DNA from: Clostridium sp.
GTDB lineage: Bacteria; Bacillota; Clostridia; Clostridiales; Clostridiaceae
DNA: 64,000 nucleotides
Assembly (NCBI GenBank): GCA_029851835.1
Contig: JARKVD010000017.1
Coordinates: 186,001-250,000 of the forward strand
Direction of reading: 5' to 3'
Shown piece by piece: positions 58,062 to 64,000 of the stretch. Both the position numbers and the translations under genes were made by a program. Each line of letters opens with the position of its first letter. Positions within the stretch are counted from its first letter, which is position 1. Below the pieces are notes generated by a model. The model saw nothing but the letters and a program-made list of their open reading frames with translations. It was not told where the DNA came from and did no database searches.

Positions 58062-58196
58062 TTAAGGAAACTCCTTTTCATACTCATTCAACGGAGTGAT
58101 CCACTTAGTAAGTTCAACTTACAAAATCAAAGATTTTGAGTGTCACTTAACTTCATATTTACCAAATAAAAGATTTGGATGTTCAATTAAGGAGGA
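58061..58196 (+). repeat. Two-hairpin repeat between cysE and cysK
   Basis: One unit at 58061-58150 (hairpin 1 ACTCC/GGAGT, weakened; hairpin 2 CAAAATC-AAA-GATTTTG, where a C-G pair is replaced by A-T) plus a partial unit with hairpin 2 CCAAAT-AAAA-GATTTGG (58162-58178). It begins at the cysE stop codon and ends TTCAATTAAGGAGG, which is the cysK ribosome site. Confidence 0.8.
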
Positions 58197-58202
58197 ATTA
58201 AA

Positions 58203-59126
58203 ATGAAAAAAATCTACTCAAACCTAACAGAACTTATTGGTAATACCCCTCTTCTCCAACTCTCAAGTTATTCCAATTCAAATCAACTTAAAGTGTCCAT
58301 TATAGCTAAGTTGGAATATTTTAACCCAGCAGGTAGCGTAAAGGATAGAATTGCCTTTGCAATGATCAATGATGCAGAATCTAAAGGCATACTGAAAAAA
58401 GATTCAGTAATTATTGAACCTACTAGTGGAAATACCGGAATTGGTCTTGCAGCTATTGCTGCATCTCGTGGATATAGAACCATAATAATTATGCCTGATA
58501 CAATGAGTATAGAAAGAAGAAATCTAATCAAAGCCTACGGTGCAGAAATAGTATTAACAGAAGGTTCACTAGGAATGTCTGGGGCAATATCTAAAGCTAG
58601 AGAACTAGCTAATGAAATACCAAATTCATTTATTCCCGGACAATTTTCAAATCCAGCAAACCCTTTAATTCACAGTACAACCACAGGACCAGAAATATGG
58701 AGGGATACTGAAGGACACATTGATATCCTTGTAGCTGGTATTGGTACTGGAGGTACAATTTCAGGAACTGGAGCTTATCTAAAAAATCAAAATCCTTTAA
58801 TAAAAATAGTTGGAGTCGAACCTTTATCCTCTCCTATATTATCAGGTGGTAGCCCTGGACCCCATAAAATTCAAGGCCTAGGTGCAGGTTTTATTCCCGA
58901 AACATTAAATACAAATATTTATGATGAATTAATAACTGTTTCTAATGAAGATGCATTTAATACTACAAAAGAACTGGCAAAATCAGAAGGTCTTCTAGTT
59001 GGAATTTCTTCTGGTGCAGCAATATTTGCTGCAACGGAATTAGCAAACCGTCCTGAAAATATTGGTAAAACCATTGTGGCTATTCTTCCAGATAGTGGTG
59101 AACGCTATTTATCTATATTAATATAA
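58203..59126 (+). CDS. cysK: Cysteine synthase A (O-acetylserine sulfhydrylase)
   Basis: PLP enzyme joining sulfide and O-acetylserine to cysteine. 307 residues. PLP lysine in [15 protein letters not shown] (about 41), substrate loop [14 protein letters not shown], phosphate loop [12 protein letters not shown], and VGISSGAA near the C-terminus. Second gene of the T-box operon; about 140 nt of repeat sequence lies between it and cysE, so its translation could be tuned separately. Confidence 0.97.
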   Translation: MKKIYSNLTELIGNTPLLQLSSYSNSNQLKVSIIAKLEYFNPAGSVKDRIAFAMINDAESKGILKKDSVIIEPTSGNTGIGLAAIAASRGYRTIIIMPDTMSIERRNLIKAYGAEIVLTEGSLGMSGAISKARELANEIPNSFIPGQFSNPANPLIHSTTTGPEIWRDTEGHIDILVAGIGTGGTISGTGAYLKNQNPLIKIVGVEPLSSPILSGGSPGPHKIQGLGAGFIPETLNTNIYDELITVSNEDAFNTTKELAKSEGLLVGISSGAAIFAATELANRPENIGKTIVAILPDSGERYLSILI

Positions 59127-59130
59127 ATTA

Positions 59131-59200
59131 AAAAGTCAGCAATTTGTGAGCAGCCTCCACGTCTACTTGACAGGAGGCTATTCATATTTTACTGACCTTT
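59131..59200. terminator. Large nested hairpin between cysK and rluF (convergent)
   Basis: Outer arms AAAGTCAG (59132-59139) and CTGACCTTT (59192-59200, one bulge), inner perfect stem AGCCTCC/GGAGGCT (59152-59158, 59173-59179). It ends three bases before the rluF stop; A-rich and T-rich flanks let it work both ways. Big for a simple terminator. Confidence 0.65.
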
Positions 59201-59202
59201 AA

Positions 59203-59889
59203 TTAAAATATATTATCTTTTAGCTTTTGAACCTCTATCTCTGATAAATTTCTCCATGTTCCCACTTCCAAATCATTTAATTTAATAGATAATATTCTTA
59301 CCCTTTTTAGTTTTATTACATTTAGTCCAAAAACCCTTACCATTCTTCGTATCTGTCTATTCAATCCTTGAGTAAGAACAATCTTAAAGGTATAGTCGTC
59401 CATCTTTTCAACTTTACAATGTCTTGTCATTACACCTAATATTTTTACTCCTTGAGACATACCTTTAATAAATTCTTCATCTATTTTTTTATCCACTGTT
59501 ACTATATATTCTTTTTCATGATTATTTTCTGCTTCTAAAACTCTATTAGCTAGCTCACCATCATTTGTCATTAATATTAATCCTTCTGATTCCTTATCTA
59601 ACCGACCAACAGGAAAAATATATTCTTTTAAATTCAAAAATTCAATTATATTATCCTTAACATTGCTTGCAGCAGTACATGTAATTCCTGCTGGTTTATT
59701 TAATATAATATATATCTTCTTTTTTTCTTCAATGGGTTTGCCATCTAATAATATTTCATCTGTTAACTCTACCCACTGTCCTGGTGTACATAATACACCA
59801 TTAACCACTATTCTTCCATCTTCAATCCATCTATTAGCTTCTTTTCTTGAGCATAGCCCAAAATTACTAAGCAGTTTATTTATCCTCAT
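59203..59889 (-). CDS. rluF: 23S rRNA pseudouridine synthase, RluF-type
   Basis: RsuA/RluB/E/F-family enzyme. 228 residues: N-terminal S4 RNA-binding domain (MRINKLLSNFGLCSRKEANR), catalytic stretch VGRLDKESEGLILMTNDGEL with the nucleophile Asp, and LTQGLNRQIRRMVRVFGLNV. Closest by pattern to RluF (U2604 in E. coli); the exact target base is inferred. AGGAGAG six bases before the ATG. Confidence 0.88.
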   Translation of the reverse strand: MRINKLLSNFGLCSRKEANRWIEDGRIVVNGVLCTPGQWVELTDEILLDGKPIEEKKKIYIILNKPAGITCTAASNVKDNIIEFLNLKEYIFPVGRLDKESEGLILMTNDGELANRVLEAENNHEKEYIVTVDKKIDEEFIKGMSQGVKILGVMTRHCKVEKMDDYTFKIVLTQGLNRQIRRMVRVFGLNVIKLKRVRILSIKLNDLEVGTWRNLSEIEVQKLKDNIF

Positions 59890-59985
59890 TCAATTCTCTC
59901 CTCATTAGTTTCCCACTTAAAACAAAAGAAGAAATCCTCTACAAATTTCTCAAGATTTCTTTCATTTTGTAATTATATTCACTAT

Positions 59986-60477
59986 TTAATATTCCTTTTC
60001 AAAAATTATCCTATCTCTACACAGAATGCCATTTTCCCATATTTCATTTTTATATTTAGTTAAATAGTAATCTTTTTCGATTTTACTAATTCTAAACCCA
60101 AACCTTTGATATAATCCAAGCTTCTCAATAGAAGAGTTTCTTGCGCCAATTATAAGTTTTTTTGCTCCAAGTGGCTCCATTTTAGAATCAACGATCTTTA
60201 ATAATCTTTTAGCCACACCTTTTCCTCTATTCTTCTCTTCTACAGCAAGATTCATAATCTCATATACATCTTGTGTTCTCTTCGTAAACACAATTATACC
60301 TATTATTGCTGATTTTTTTCTAGCAACCAATACTCTGCTGTCCCTTATATATGAATTTATATTATTAAAAGATGGATCGGCCATCAACAATAGATCCATT
60401 GGTGTGTTAAGTGGATTTATCTCATAAATATCAATCTTATCACTATTTATAAAAAAATCATCTTCATATATCCCCAT
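59986..60477 (-). CDS. GNAT family N-acetyltransferase
   Basis: 163 residues with the GNAT acetyl-CoA fold: strand IIGIIVFTK, the pyrophosphate-loop motif VEEKNRGKGVAKRLLKIVD (R/QxxGxG/A type: RGKGVA) and the C-terminal LGLYQRFGFRISKIEKDYY. Substrate unknown. GGAGGG lies 14 nt before the ATG, somewhat far. Confidence 0.85.
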   Translation of the reverse strand: MGIYEDDFFINSDKIDIYEINPLNTPMDLLLMADPSFNNINSYIRDSRVLVARKKSAIIGIIVFTKRTQDVYEIMNLAVEEKNRGKGVAKRLLKIVDSKMEPLGAKKLIIGARNSSIEKLGLYQRFGFRISKIEKDYYLTKYKNEIWENGILCRDRIIFEKEY

Positions 60478-60626
60478 TTATATTTTCATCACCCTCCATT
60501 CTATTACTTTTCTAAAACTTATTATATAAATGTCTATTAAATTGTCATGCAGACATCACTAACAAATCCCTAAAATTAAGATTTATTCTCTTTACTTCGT
60601 TACATCCAAATAATCAAAGCTATATA

Positions 60627-60926
60627 TTAATAAATATTGTCTCTACAATATTTAAAATCATCAGCAACTGTCCTAAATAAAAAGTTATAATCTACTAAAT
60701 GTCTTCTTAAAAGAAAGTAATCTCCAAAACTATGCCATCTTCCTATTATATAATTTACTTCCTTTTCTGTATACTCTCTTTCATGCTCAAACTTGGTGCT
60801 TAAATATCTTAGAACTTTTAACTTTTCCTCTTTTTCAGCTGGCCAAATATTAATTACGCCATCATTTCCAATATATTTTTCTAACCCTTGAATTTCATTA
60901 ATTAGTTGTTCACCAAACTTAGTCAT
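60627..60926 (-). CDS. DUF2087 domain protein
   Basis: 99 residues from ATG 60926 (GGATGGAG upstream); an earlier in-frame ATG has no ribosome site. The sequence EEKLKVLRYLSTKFEHEREY followed by TEKEVNYIIGRWHSFGDYF and LLRRHLVDYNFLFRT matches the DUF2087 winged-helix-like domain, found alone or fused to regulators. Possibly nucleic-acid binding; no partner gene nearby. Confidence 0.75.
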   Translation of the reverse strand: MTKFGEQLINEIQGLEKYIGNDGVINIWPAEKEEKLKVLRYLSTKFEHEREYTEKEVNYIIGRWHSFGDYFLLRRHLVDYNFLFRTVADDFKYCRDNIY

Positions 60927-61109
60927 ATCTCCATCCCACTTTCTATTTATTAGTTTATTAATAAAAACCCTGATGATGTAGCCATGATGCATTTTATATT
61001 TTATATTATATAATGTAATCGATTGAATAACAATATTTTTTACAAAATATGTTACTATATTTTTGAAAATTAAAAATAATTACATTATTTTTATATTTAT
61101 CGAATTATC

Positions 61110-61664
61110 TTATAACATTCTTATTTCTTCATCAAAATTCTCAACTTTGTATATTGGAATTTCATCTTGAATCTCGAATTCAGTCAAAAATCTATAATCC
61201 AATAAGACATAAAGCCAAATTTTCTTTTCATTGTATGCCATATCACAAAGAACGTACATCTTTCCATCGGCATCATTACTATTAACACTTATAACCTTCC
61301 CTTTAACAGCCATCCCCTTATACACAAACTCATATATACATCCAATGGCTATTCCATCAACTTCACAGCTTTCATAAATACTATATCCATCCGGAACTAT
61401 ATCCTTTGGATAATGCATTTCACATTTTACTTCAATATTTTTATAATCCTTTTTTATTGGAATTTCATTAATCTGATATACATGGTCAATTCCATCAACA
61501 TGAAACCCCTGTATTAAAGCATAGTTTTCATCATGATAACTGCTATCTATATAAATCATATTTTCCTTCACTGTAACAATATTACCAATCAGCTCTGCAT
61601 TATCATAAATTATAAATTTATATACACGTCTAAACCTTAAATTTTCCAAGGATACTTTTTTCAT
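61110..61664 (-). CDS. Protein of unknown function, beta-rich
   Basis: 184 residues; I do not recognise the family. It appears to be two similar beta-rich halves: residues about 10-60 (RVYKFIIYDNAELIGNIVTV) and about 105-160 (CIYEFVYKGMAVKGKVISVN), each an element like YxF..x(A/G)xx(I/K)GxVxxV, so an internal duplication of a small barrel is possible. No signal or TM. GGAGGG eight bases before the ATG. A repeat copy lies in its leader. Confidence 0.65.
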   Translation of the reverse strand: MKKVSLENLRFRRVYKFIIYDNAELIGNIVTVKENMIYIDSSYHDENYALIQGFHVDGIDHVYQINEIPIKKDYKNIEVKCEMHYPKDIVPDGYSIYESCEVDGIAIGCIYEFVYKGMAVKGKVISVNSNDADGKMYVLCDMAYNEKKIWLYVLLDYRFLTEFEIQDEIPIYKVENFDEEIRML

Positions 61665-61698
61665 TCTTAAGTCCCTCCATCATTCCATTACTACAACT

Positions 61699-61769
61699 CA
61701 GTGTCCAAATCTATGATCTGATTAACACGAACTTTCTCCATCGAATGTATATTAGATGGAATTTACTTC
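61699..61769 (-). repeat. Two-hairpin repeat, diverged copy in the leader of the unknown gene at 61110
   Basis: Minus strand: hairpin 1 TTCCATC/GATGGAG (other copies CTCCTTC/GAAGGAG, so T to A and A to T change together), spacer AAAGTTCG, hairpin 2 CAGATC-ATA-GATTTG, still paired through G-U. It ends 35 nt before the ATG. 61770-61915 holds nothing recognisable. Confidence 0.75.
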
Positions 61770-61915
61770 AAAATAGTAATTTTAAATATAATTATTTAGA
61801 TACTTTTATCTTATTCCACCTATCTCCATCTTATTACATTAACTTTCTATTTCATTTGTATATCCATCTTAGAGTTATAGCCAATATCATAATGCATAAT
61901 TCACCTTTTACATCA

Positions 61916-61960
61916 TATAATACTATTAGGGTAACGGTATACCCCAAGGGGTAACTGTAT
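61916..61960 (+). promoter_or_regulatory. Promoter-like site with a palindromic CsoR-family-like operator
   Basis: TATAAT (61916-61921) is followed by the inverted repeat TACCCC-AA-GGGGTA (61940-61953) set inside two direct repeats GGGTAACGGTATA (61930-61942) and GGGTAACTGTATA (61949-61961). G/C tracts of this form are known operators of CsoR/FrmR-type repressors. There is no clear -35. Only a terminator follows, before the lipoprotein gene. Confidence 0.45.
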
Positions 61961-61967
61961 ATCTATT

Positions 61968-62029
61968 AAGCCTTGGAGGTTATTAAATCCTTATTTAAAA
62001 GTATTTAATCTTCAAGGCTTTCTCCTTTT
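61968..62029 (+). terminator. Orphan terminator downstream of the palindromic operator
   Basis: AAGCCTTG(GAG) (61968-61978) pairs with CTTCAAGGCTT (62010-62020), with an inner ATTAAAT/ATTTAAT helix and the tail TCTCCTTTTCC. No reading frame lies between the promoter-like box at 61916 and this terminator, so any transcript would be about 100 nt and non-coding. 62030-62181 has no other feature. Confidence 0.6.
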
Positions 62030-62181
62030 CCAGTATTGCCCCTTCTCCCAATTTACTCTCCCAACAATTATTTAATTTATCCCTCTCCTAGCTTTAATGC
62101 TAAATCAAATCATATAGTAATATCTTTACTTTTAAATTCATATGTATGACCTATAAAGCTTTTTTACATAGGAGTGATAAA

Positions 62182-62601
62182 ATGAAGAAACTTATTTGGA
62201 TTACCCTTTCTTTAATTATTTTAGTATTAATTTTAACAGGATGTAGTAAAACTAAATTTCAAATAAAATCCCCAGTCAAAGAAGAAGTTCTCATATCTGG
62301 CTCAGAGGAAGCTACCCCTACTTCAATGGCTATGTCCTATAATACTTTTACTGGTTATAGAAGTAAAATCATCGATCTTGATCAATGTGAAACCTGTGAT
62401 ATTTCAATAAATGTTATTTCTACCAGTGGTAATTTAGATTTATCAATTCTAGATGCTACAGGAGAACTAACTTATAAAGAATCTTCAATTCCAACTGGTT
62501 CTTTTTCTCTTTCTCTTGCAGGGGGAACTAGATACACAATAAAGATAAATGCGGTAAATCATGTTGGAAGTTTCGATATTAATTTTCTTATAAATGAGTA
62601 A
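62182..62601 (+). CDS. Small lipoprotein of unknown function
   Basis: 139 residues from ATG 62182 (AGGAG seven bases upstream). Signal peptide with lipobox LILTGC (Cys21). The mature part (YRSKIIDLDQCETCDISINV, SGNLDLSILDATGELTYKES, GGTRYTIKINAVNHVGSFDI) reads as a beta-sandwich like the pre-peptidase C-terminal (PPC) type. CETC gives two closely spaced Cys. I do not recognise a specific family; a cell-surface role is likely. Confidence 0.7.
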   Translation: MKKLIWITLSLIILVLILTGCSKTKFQIKSPVKEEVLISGSEEATPTSMAMSYNTFTGYRSKIIDLDQCETCDISINVISTSGNLDLSILDATGELTYKESSIPTGSFSLSLAGGTRYTIKINAVNHVGSFDINFLINE

Positions 62602-62609
62602 CAAAGTAG

Positions 62610-62660
62610 GCAGTAATTTTAGATTGTACATATATGGTACTCACTAAATTACTGCTTTCT
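62610..62660 (+). terminator. Terminator of the small lipoprotein gene
   Basis: GCAGTAATTT (62610-62619) pairs with AAATTACTGC (62646-62655), followed by TTTCTAATT. It starts a few bases past the stop codon. Confidence 0.65.
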
Positions 62661-62671
62661 AATTAGAAATA

Positions 62672-62705
62672 TAAAAATAGCGGAAACACCTATTGTATTT
62701 CCGCT
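62672..62705 (-). terminator. Terminator of the zinc-ribbon gene
   Basis: AGCGGAAA (62679-62686) pairs with TTTCCGCT (62698-62705), then ATTTTTATATTTC on the minus strand. Located 17 nt past the stop of the minus-strand gene. Confidence 0.75.
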
Positions 62706-62722
62706 TAATGTGAAAGGAGCTT

Positions 62723-62968
62723 TTATAATATTTTTCTTATTTTCTTAGCTTCATAAACCCTTATAACTCTTTGGTGGTCTTCAGTAAGAATAATAACACT
62801 TACAAGGTCACTCTTATAATTATATACCTTTCCCTTTAATTTAGTTCCAATAACATTGATAGAAGTACCCCTCTTCAACTCTTTTATGTTATGAGAATGA
62901 CAATACTCACAATTATCTGAGCTTCTAAATATTCTGTGACAATCTGTACAATACATTAATTTTTCCAT
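62723..62968 (-). CDS. Small zinc-ribbon protein
   Basis: 81 residues. The N-terminus MYCTDCHRIFRSSDNCEYCH has two CxxC pairs, a zinc ribbon; the rest (SINVIGTKLKGKVYNYKSDL, VSVIILTEDHQRVIRVYEAK) looks like a small beta barrel. No known function. The ribosome site is GGAGGAG about 11 nt before the ATG; MYCTDC four codons later is an alternative start. Confidence 0.7.
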   Translation of the reverse strand: MEKLMYCTDCHRIFRSSDNCEYCHSHNIKELKRGTSINVIGTKLKGKVYNYKSDLVSVIILTEDHQRVIRVYEAKKIRKIL

Positions 62969-63256
62969 CTCCCTTACTTCTCCTCCAAAATCTCAAAATA
63001 TATTTATACTTATTTATATGGTTAATACTTTAAACTTAAAACATATATCTTCAAATAAACATAAAAGTTAATTATAATACTCAAGTATAAATTGAAATTA
63101 TATTCCAAACCCTTTAATCAATATAAAATATTCAGCTATAATATATTTTGAGTAGAAATTTAAATGTTTATATATACTATACTTTTCATTTGAAAATATT
63201 CTTATAAACATAAATATTTTTTCAAAAACTTTTATAAAATATTAAGGAGATTTAAC

Positions 63257-63580
63257 ATGGATAAATTAACTACTTCAAACGAATTAAGCAACTTAATAAA
63301 TACCACCCCCATACTTTTATGTTTTTTTACTAGTAAAAAATTTTGAGGAAGTAATGATCTGCTTTGTAAAGCAGCTAGTATGATGCTAAAGTATCCTAAT
63401 GTCACTTCAGTGTATGTTGATATTGATGAGTCACCTAAAATAGGTGCTGAGCACTCTGTATTCATCTGCCCTACTATTCTATTATTTACTTACGGCAAAG
63501 AATCAATAAGAGAATCTAAGTTTATAATACTAAATGATCTTGAAGAAAAAATAAAGAGGTTGTTGCTTTTACTTTCTTAA
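63257..63580 (+). CDS. Thioredoxin-like protein with one in-frame TGA (selenoprotein candidate or pseudogene)
   Basis: From ATG 63257 (AAGGAGA six bases upstream) a 107-codon frame runs to TAA 63580, broken only by TGA at codon 30 (63344-63346). The N-terminal part LINTTPILLCFFTSKKF is a thioredoxin strand, then TGA-GSNDLLCK, the helix ASMMLKYPNVTSVYVDIDES, and the cis-Pro region FICPTILLFTYGKESIRES. The pattern matches small clostridial thioredoxin-family proteins with a CGxC active site; TGA stands where the first Cys would be, and the second is Asn. A hairpin CTGCTT-TGTA-AAGCAG (63359-63374) begins 12 nt after TGA. Otherwise the frame and codon use look normal. Confidence 0.6.
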
Positions 63581-63587
63581 AAACTTA

Positions 63588-63619
63588 GGGAGGATACTTA
63601 TTCTCATAAGTTTCCTCCC
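63588..63619. terminator. Convergent terminator at the end of the thioredoxin-like gene
   Basis: GGGAGGATACTTAT (63588-63601) pairs with ATAAGTTTCCTCCC (63606-63619), one mismatch, loop of 4 nt. It lies between the plus-strand gene and the minus-strand partial gene at the right edge, with TTTTT about five bases beyond the stem on the minus strand. Confidence 0.65.
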
Positions 63620-63635
63620 GAAATACCAACTCACA

Positions 63636-64000
63636 CTACATTACCTTTCTCATAACTTTTCCATTTTTCAAAGCATACGCAATTCCCATTTGATTTGTAT
63701 ATACTTCATCTTCTTGATTTAATTTAACTGCTATCATTTCCTGTTCTTTAGAGTTTTCAACTCTAGATGCATTTCCATCCTTTAGCTGCCATATTTCGTA
63801 TGCTTCTTTTCCCTTCTCACTTGTTTGAAAATACACCTTATCCTCTTCTTTAATCAATGCAGAATTTTTTAATGTTCCACACTCTTCAATGCTTAGTTGT
63901 GGTAAAACTGATGTCCACGTACAATTTCTATAAACATAGGCTGCCCCATCAGCTAGATATTGAGTGCCAACATATATATTTATCCCCTCAACTGCTACTG
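63636..64000 (-). CDS. Unknown protein, C-terminal part (cut by window end)
   Basis: The minus-strand frame stays open from the right edge to TAA-type stop at 63636, giving 120 residues (VAVEGINIYVGTQYLADGAA at the visible beginning, MGIAYALKNGKVMRKVM at the end). It has repeated short beta-type units of the form (I/V)Y(V/F)xx..., such as DKVYFQTSEKGKEAYEIWQL and DEVYTNQMGIAYALKNGKVM, like surface or beta-propeller proteins (DUF5050-like). An internal TTG at 63857 is not needed as a start. Family not certain. Confidence 0.55.
   Translation of the reverse strand, partial: VAVEGINIYVGTQYLADGAAYVYRNCTWTSVLPQLSIEECGTLKNSALIKEEDKVYFQTSEKGKEAYEIWQLKDGNASRVENSKEQEMIAVKLNQEDEVYTNQMGIAYALKNGKVMRKVM

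Noticed and set aside
61745-61954. 69-codon plus-strand frame
   Set aside because: Low-complexity composition, no ribosome site, and it runs through the repeat copy and the palindromic operator.

Overview
The window is about 64 kb of AT-rich chromosome from an anaerobic, spore-forming, low-GC Firmicute, most likely Clostridium sensu stricto. Evidence: spoIIGA-sigE-sigG, sigK and spoIVA are all present, the gene order is typical of clostridia, strong AGGAGG ribosome sites occur throughout, intrinsic terminators are many, and two T-boxes and a guanine riboswitch are present. It looks like core chromosome. I see no rRNA, tRNA, insertion sequence, prophage or CRISPR array.

From the left edge to about 48.5 kb almost everything is on the minus strand, so operons read right to left. 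They are: yicC-remA-gmk-rpoZ-coaBC; a guanine-riboswitch-controlled purine permease; asparaginase; spoIVA; a VanY-type carboxypeptidase; gpsA; DUF512 radical SAM protein plus der; the phosphate regulon (phoP-phoR, then pstSCAB-phoU); nrdR-pgeF; ylmC; the sporulation sigma cluster next to ftsA-ftsZ; a lone pilT; sigK; and a penicillin-binding protein. Further right come mltG-trmR-trhP-udk (tRNA U34 modification), typA, RNase J, fur, DUF1292-ruvX-ireB, and alaS under a T-box. The Fe-S and thiolation block iscR-iscS-nifU-mnmA follows, with a second nifU-like gene.

From 48.6 kb to the end the strands are mixed and the genes more accessory: a cysteine-desulfurase-like enzyme divergent from iscR, a small membrane protein, an ABC importer, Nudix, msrA, a FUSC membrane protein, a flavodoxin, a T-box-controlled cysE-cysK operon, rluF, an acetyltransferase, several small unknown genes, a thioredoxin-like gene with one in-frame TGA, and a gene cut by the window end.

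Sulfur and redox functions cluster here: cysteine synthesis (cysE, cysK) feeds the desulfurase IscS, which supplies NifU (Fe-S clusters) and MnmA (tRNA thiolation). IscR probably feeds back through a site over its own promoter.

Two observations deserve most attention. First, an intergenic repeat of roughly 75-85 bp, predicted to form two hairpins, occurs at five loci. Stem changes between copies are compensated, and at four of the five loci it lies co-oriented in a 5' leader, sometimes running into the Shine-Dalgarno sequence. Second, the thioredoxin-like frame at 63257-63580 is broken only by a TGA at the position of the catalytic cysteine, followed 12 nt later by a compact hairpin that fits published bacterial SECIS rules. 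It is either a selenoprotein or a one-mutation pseudogene.
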